A DNA stretch of 49,784 nucleotides, from positions 1 to 49,784 of IMG/VR virus record IMGVR_UViG_3300035660_000378, one strand, 5' to 3'. Shown here piece after piece: positions 46,584 through 49,784 of the stretch; position 1 is the stretch's first letter; each line of letters begins with the position of its first letter. Source of the DNA: a virus. Under the pieces are notes generated by a model. That model was not told the origin of the DNA. It was given only the letters and a program-made list of their open reading frames with translations, and did no database searches. Made by a program: the position numbers and the translations under genes.

Positions 46584-48349
46584 TCTATTGTCCTTCCCGT
46601 TGCCTGGTCTATTTCAGGAGGTAGTACAGGCAAAATCGAACATCTGCAATTGTGTAATATAATTCCATTTGCAAGATAAAATCCCGATTCGGTTTGGAGG
46701 TTATAAACATGACCCGCAAAAGAATAGATATCAATATTGGTAATCTGGTCAGCCTGTACCTTTCTGGAATTTCGGAGAAGGAATTGTCGAATCGCTTTCA
46801 TGTCGCCCGGACCGCCATTCATCCCCGTCTGATTTCCGCCGGCATCAAACCCCGTAACCGGAGTGAGGCTAACTTTATCAAGATGGCCAAAATGACGCCA
46901 GAACAGCGAAAGGCAAATGCCCAAAATGCCCATATTGCCCGCCACGCCAAAGGTGATTCCCTTGAATCCATTGAAATGCGTAATATTTCCCGTGCCATCA
47001 ATGCCCAAAATAAAACCTGGATGATTGGCAAATACGAAACTGAGGTTATTAGTATGTTTTCGCGGGCCGGAATTATTTATATTCCCCAATTTCCTATTTA
47101 CCATTACAACATTGACATAGCCTGCCATCCCGTCGCCGTGGAAGTCTGGAATAGCGGAAACCATCCTTTTACTAATGCCCACAATCTTGAGCGTACGAAA
47201 TATCTCCTCGACCATGATTGGCATGTTACCTATATCTGGATTACCCATCTTCATCCTCTTACCCAGGATTCCTGTAATCAGGTAATCCAATTTATTCAGT
47301 TTGCCCGCCGCAACCCATCCATCCCTCGTGAGTATCGGGTGGTTCGGGGTGACGGTGAGTCGGTAGCCTTGGGCAGTGGTAATATCAATGACATTGCCAT
47401 AGTAGTAGCGACGCGTTGCCGCAAGCACGTTTCCAGCAGGTAAAACTTCCGTTCCTTTAATTACACAATTAATCGCCTCCTCGGGTGGCAAAGCAGGGTC
47501 ACCAGGACAATCAGCAGGATAACCGCCAATATCAAATTTCTCGTCTATTCCTACTACCTGTCCATTAGCTTCTGCATGAGTATCTCTAGTCCGACCATCT
47601 CCCATTGTTGCCAGCCATTCCTTTTTCTGCACATTCCAATCTCTGAATATCTCCATACTACCGGCTGCGGAAGCCCTTATAGTTTCCGTTCTCGCGATTA
47701 ATTCCGTCCGGTAAGCCGGCGTCCGGTCAGTGAACCACTGCCAATCAGGATCATCAGGAGTGGTGCCGGATATATACCTTTCAAACAATGAATCCAGTTG
47801 ATCCTGGATCGCCGGAATTGACGACCCCTCTGCCTGCGCCCTGGCCATGATCTGGGCGATATTGTCTCGCGTCGTTTCGTTCACCTTCTGGGCGAATACC
47901 AGTAGATATTTATTAAACCAATTCCTGGCGTAAAGGTTCTGGATATTGAAAGCAATCCCCGTCTCAAGGCTCCACTGTTCCCCTTGGTCGGTCACGATCC
48001 CGACCACGGCGGGGAGAAACAATTCGCGCCAGGCCTCTTCGCCATTTTCCTGCAAATATGCCAGGGTGTCATCAATCAGGTTTGCCCAGTCCACCGACGC
48101 CTTTCGCTCCAATGCATCCCGATATCCTTTGTGTAGCAGTCCCAAAATATCCCGTTTCTGCTTCTCAAAAGCCTTTATCGCCAATTTCTTGAACGTCGGC
48201 TGCCACTTTTGGGAAATCTTGTCGTGGTTGCGCCAGGCGCGCGCCTTGGCCTCCTTCGACCAGCCCTTTGATTCAATCCATCCCAGGGCGACCGAGACCT
48301 TGATGATCTGCTTTACCGCAAAGACAAGGTTATTTCGGGCTTCCAGCAT
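46580..48349 (-). CDS. SPP1 gp7/Mu gpF-like head morphogenesis protein containing an intein
   Basis: This is a 589-residue precursor. The N-extein (294 residues) includes GTTPDDPDWQWF, RTELIARTETIRASAAGSMEIF and WLATMGDGRTRDTHAEANGQ, ending at PPEEAIN. The C-extein is only 22 residues (CRCSILPVLPPEID...). Joined, they restore the family motif PxEAINCRC, giving a 316-residue mature protein. The family is packaged in or attached to the portal and helps head assembly. The start overlaps the portal 3' end by 20 bases. Confidence 0.9.
   Translation of the reverse strand: MLEARNNLVFAVKQIIKVSVALGWIESKGWSKEAKARAWRNHDKISQKWQPTFKKLAIKAFEKQKRDILGLLHKGYRDALERKASVDWANLIDDTLAYLQENGEEAWRELFLPAVVGIVTDQGEQWSLETGIAFNIQNLYARNWFNKYLLVFAQKVNETTRDNIAQIMARAQAEGSSIPAIQDQLDSLFERYISGTTPDDPDWQWFTDRTPAYRTELIARTETIRASAAGSMEIFRDWNVQKKEWLATMGDGRTRDTHAEANGQVVGIDEKFDIGGYPADCPGDPALPPEEAINCVIKGTEVLPAGNVLAATRRYYYGNVIDITTAQGYRLTVTPNHPILTRDGWVAAGKLNKLDYLITGILGKRMKMGNPDIGNMPIMVEEIFRTLKIVGISKRMVSAIPDFHGDGMAGYVNVVMVNRKLGNINNSGPRKHTNNLSFVFANHPGFILGIDGTGNITHFNGFKGITFGVAGNMGILGICLSLFWRHFGHLDKVSLTPVTGFDAGGNQTGMNGGPGDMKAIRQFLLRNSRKVQADQITNIDIYSFAGHVYNLQTESGFYLANGIILHNCRCSILPVLPPEIDQATGRTIE
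46658..46663 (+). promoter_or_regulatory. Candidate -10 box for the antisense endonuclease gene
   Basis: A perfect TATAAT on the plus strand lies about 50 bases before the endonuclease ATG at 46709. The expected -35 position shows no good match. On the minus strand these bases encode part of the intein end block (GIIL). Confidence 0.35.
46709..47443 (+). CDS. Vsr/EDxHD-type homing endonuclease encoded antisense inside the intein
   Basis: The 244-residue protein starts at the ATG at 46709 with a perfect GGAGGT seven bases upstream (46696-46701). Residues about 10-45 form an HTH (LYLSGISEKELSNRFHVART) followed by a basic arm (PEQRKANAQNAHIARHAKG). Residues about 108-180 carry the nuclease core: KYETEV (E), YNIDIA (D), PVAVEVW and HNLERTKYLLDHDWHVTYIWIT, the pattern of the Vsr-like EDxHD homing endonuclease family. 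It covers about 90% of the intein on the other strand, so both strands are open. The last ~55 residues lie opposite the intein N-terminal splicing block and may be constrained only by it. Confidence 0.85.
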   Translation: MTRKRIDINIGNLVSLYLSGISEKELSNRFHVARTAIHPRLISAGIKPRNRSEANFIKMAKMTPEQRKANAQNAHIARHAKGDSLESIEMRNISRAINAQNKTWMIGKYETEVISMFSRAGIIYIPQFPIYHYNIDIACHPVAVEVWNSGNHPFTNAHNLERTKYLLDHDWHVTYIWITHLHPLTQDSCNQVIQFIQFARRNPSIPREYRVVRGDGESVALGSGNINDIAIVVATRCRKHVSSR

Positions 48350-49784
48350 CCTTTGCCTCCAAAAGCAAATCGGTCGCCCGCTTCAACTCGTTGGCCAAGG
48401 CCATGATCGCCTTACCGGTTGTCCCCGCCTGTTCTGCTTCCTGCCCGGCTTCAGGGATATTGCCTTCTTCTGGCGTCGGTGCGGGTTTCTCAGTCGTCAC
48501 TGTTTCGCCTGGGATTCCCGTTTCAATTTCCTCTTCCCCGACTTTACCGACCGGAATGAGGTTCATCGGCATGTAAATCATGTCGCCGTCTGGCAATTGC
48601 CCCACTTCCAGTCCAGTGATTACCGCTGCCTGATACTTACTTACCCCGTATCCGACTAGAGACGTGAATGCCGTCACCAGGGCCGGCGTGTCCTGGCGCA
48701 GGGCGGGGATGTCCGAATAGTCGTTCTTTACCCAGCCCCCGTCGTCGCTCTGCATGTAGTATTGGTGGTCGGTCTCGAACAGACTGGCCTCGCCCAGGGC
48801 GACGTCCTCCCAGAAGGCTTTCCTTGCCTCCTGGTAATTGGCGTAGGTCGAATTGTGAACCAGTATCCCATCAGCAATAAAGGAGTGTCCACCTTCTACT
48901 TCAATATCATAAACCGTTTCAACTGATTGTTTTTCTATGGAAACAACCTTATAAAAACCAAGATCGTCAGACAAGTCAGCCTTCTTTGCATCAAAGCTAT
49001 CTGGCTTATAACGTCCCAAGTTGGCATTAACTCTCTCGCGATACAGGGTATCTGCAAATGGGATTTGTGCTACTTGCCTTGCACTAGACGCCACAAAACT
49101 GTAATTGTGGTAAATCTCTTTTATCCCTCTTTGCGGCAAAACACTTGGGGAAAGTTGATCGTGCCGAATGTTACTGCATTGAATACCAGCAGATATCAAC
49201 AATTCGCGAACATCATAGGTAAGTAATTCATTACAAAATGCAAACTTGAGTACACCCCGTTTATCTATGCTCCCGTCGGTGTCCACCAATCCTGCGAGAA
49301 AATTCAACCGGAGCTCCCGCGAAAGACCATAAATCCAGTGTGGAATACGTTTAGTGTGTGCCCGTTCCCCAAGACCCAATGCCCTGAGATACTCCGCATT
49401 CTCGGACACTCTAAAATTAAAACTTCGAGGGCAATCTGTTATATGAACCGATCTGGAAACCGGAAGTAAGGTATCAACTTCTATCACTGGTAGATAAGAT
49501 AATTTGTAGGACGATTCATATTTGCATTCCTTACTGCAATAACGCCCGCGCCCATCTTCTACCCTGATCCTCCGAGTATGAATATCTTTACCGCAATGCA
49601 GACACTTTGTAGTAACTTTCTCGACCCGATTTTCCATTCGAGAAAATAATTGTTCTACCAAAGATTGGTAATGATCCCGGCATCGACCCTGAGGAGGCAT
49701 CGCCATTAAGACCATCCCATTACCATAAACAGTTCCATCACCTATCAATGCCCCGCAGAATTGAATAAACTCTCTGCTGGCAGG
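48330..49784 (-). CDS. Portal protein, rest of intein and C-extein (continues from position 1)
   Basis: This is the 3' part of the portal gene described at 1-1515. After the intein end (Asn codon at 48854-48852) the C-extein of 173 residues starts STYANYQEARKAFWEDV, the segment that in HK97-type portals directly follows the PPxLIG motif. The C-terminus is Glu/Pro/Thr-rich and likely flexible. The stop at 48330 lies within the start of the gp7-like gene. Bases 49599-49784 duplicate 1-186. Confidence 0.92.
   Translation of the reverse strand, partial: PASREFIQFCGALIGDGTVYGNGMVLMAMPPQGRCRDHYQSLVEQLFSRMENRVEKVTTKCLHCGKDIHTRRIRVEDGRGRYCSKECKYESSYKLSYLPVIEVDTLLPVSRSVHITDCPRSFNFRVSENAEYLRALGLGERAHTKRIPHWIYGLSRELRLNFLAGLVDTDGSIDKRGVLKFAFCNELLTYDVRELLISAGIQCSNIRHDQLSPSVLPQRGIKEIYHNYSFVASSARQVAQIPFADTLYRERVNANLGRYKPDSFDAKKADLSDDLGFYKVVSIEKQSVETVYDIEVEGGHSFIADGILVHNSTYANYQEARKAFWEDVALGEASLFETDHQYYMQSDDGGWVKNDYSDIPALRQDTPALVTAFTSLVGYGVSKYQAAVITGLEVGQLPDGDMIYMPMNLIPVGKVGEEEIETGIPGETVTTEKPAPTPEEGNIPEAGQEAEQAGTTGKAIMALANELKRATDLLLEAKDAGSPK
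48852..49784 (-). mobile_element. Portal intein, endonuclease and C-terminal splicing domain
   Basis: Here the LAGLIDADG endonuclease continues. Four Cys residues at about intein positions 180, 183, 202 and 206 (CLHC...CSKEC) form a zinc finger between the two LAGLIDADG motifs. The second motif is FLAGLVDTDGS near residues 281-291. C-terminal splicing blocks are VYDIEVEGGHSFIADGILVHN, with penultimate His and terminal Asn, before Ser+1. Both LAGLIDADG acidic residues are kept (ALIGDG and GLVDTDG), so the nuclease looks active. Confidence 0.92.
49599..49784. repeat. Terminal direct repeat, right copy
   Basis: This matches bases 1-186 except at 49657 (A here, G at 59). On the minus strand the difference changes one codon of the intein between GCA (Ala) and GTA (Val). 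It indicates two sequence variants or an assembly error at the join. Confidence 0.93.

Larger units (their letters stand above)
46649..47467 (-). mobile_element. Intein in the gp7-like protein (273 residues)
   Basis: The intein begins at Cys1 (47467-47465) with CVIKGTEVLP. Block B is RLTVTPNHPILTRDGW. It ends DIYSFAGHVYNLQTESGFYL and ILHN, before the +1 Cys. Cys1, the block B His, the penultimate His and the terminal Asn are all present, so splicing should work. The middle (about residues 70-235) has no LAGLIDADG or HNH motif on this strand. Instead the opposite strand encodes a homing endonuclease. Confidence 0.93.

Noticed and set aside
1-49784. Diversity-generating retroelement acting on the fibre genes
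   Set aside because: No reverse transcriptase and no template/variable repeat pair were found.

Overview
This window is almost certainly the complete, circular genome of a tailed bacteriophage (Caudoviricetes, siphovirus-like). The first and last 186 bases are the same sequence with one mismatch. When the ends are joined (unique length 49,598 bp), a portal gene interrupted by an intein reads through the junction in frame. The phage class follows from an HK97-type capsid protein and prohead protease, portal, both terminase subunits, a tape measure protein, a tail assembly chaperone with a -1 frameshift, and a lysozyme plus holin-like cassette. The host is a bacterium using GGAGG-type ribosome binding sites; it cannot be named from the sequence. 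No integrase and no tRNA gene were seen.

Layout. Two transcription blocks diverge at about 15.85 kb. The leftward block (minus strand) runs from 15.8 kb to 0, through the junction, and from 49.6 kb down to 21.35 kb. In order it carries a TnpB element, two small zinc-binding proteins, RecT, a ParB-like protein, small membrane proteins, a pentapeptide-repeat protein, a 3D-domain-like protein, a Tas-like protein with its repeat array, the lysis genes, two virion adhesion-type proteins, TerS and TerL, portal, head morphogenesis protein, protease, major capsid protein, a decoration-like protein, a ~10 kb sugar and glycosyltransferase island, the head-tail connectors, tail tube, chaperone, tape measure, tail hub and fibre-type proteins. 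The rightward block (15.9 to 21.26 kb) is replication: a LexA-like regulator, a large hairpin, a wHTH-HNH protein, a replication initiator, an HNH-AP2 homing endonuclease, DnaB helicase, a small nuclease and hypotheticals. A 12-bp-stem hairpin at 21.31 kb lies between the converging blocks.

Most notable is a TIGR-Tas-like locus at 7.67-8.67 kb. A 36-bp-period array has two different constant 9-mers alternating with unique 9-mers, directly downstream of a 231-residue protein that resembles only the C-terminal (Nop-like) half of IS110 transposases and lacks the DEDD nuclease half. The dual 9-nt spacer layout is what has been described for TIGR-Tas RNA-guided systems; this one has no nuclease domain. 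The array ends at a terminator hairpin and a good promoter for the lysis and late genes lies just beyond it.

The genome is also rich in mobile nucleases. There is an intein with a LAGLIDADG endonuclease in the portal protein and an intein in the gp7/gpF-like head protein. Inside the second intein, on the opposite strand, is a Vsr/EDxHD-type homing endonuclease gene with its own Shine-Dalgarno. Two HNH proteins, an intact TnpB without TnpA, and a TnpB C-terminal remnant complete the set. The glycan island (transketolase split into two genes, an epimerase, two methyltransferases and at least four glycosyltransferase genes) sits between capsid and connector genes and probably modifies the virion.
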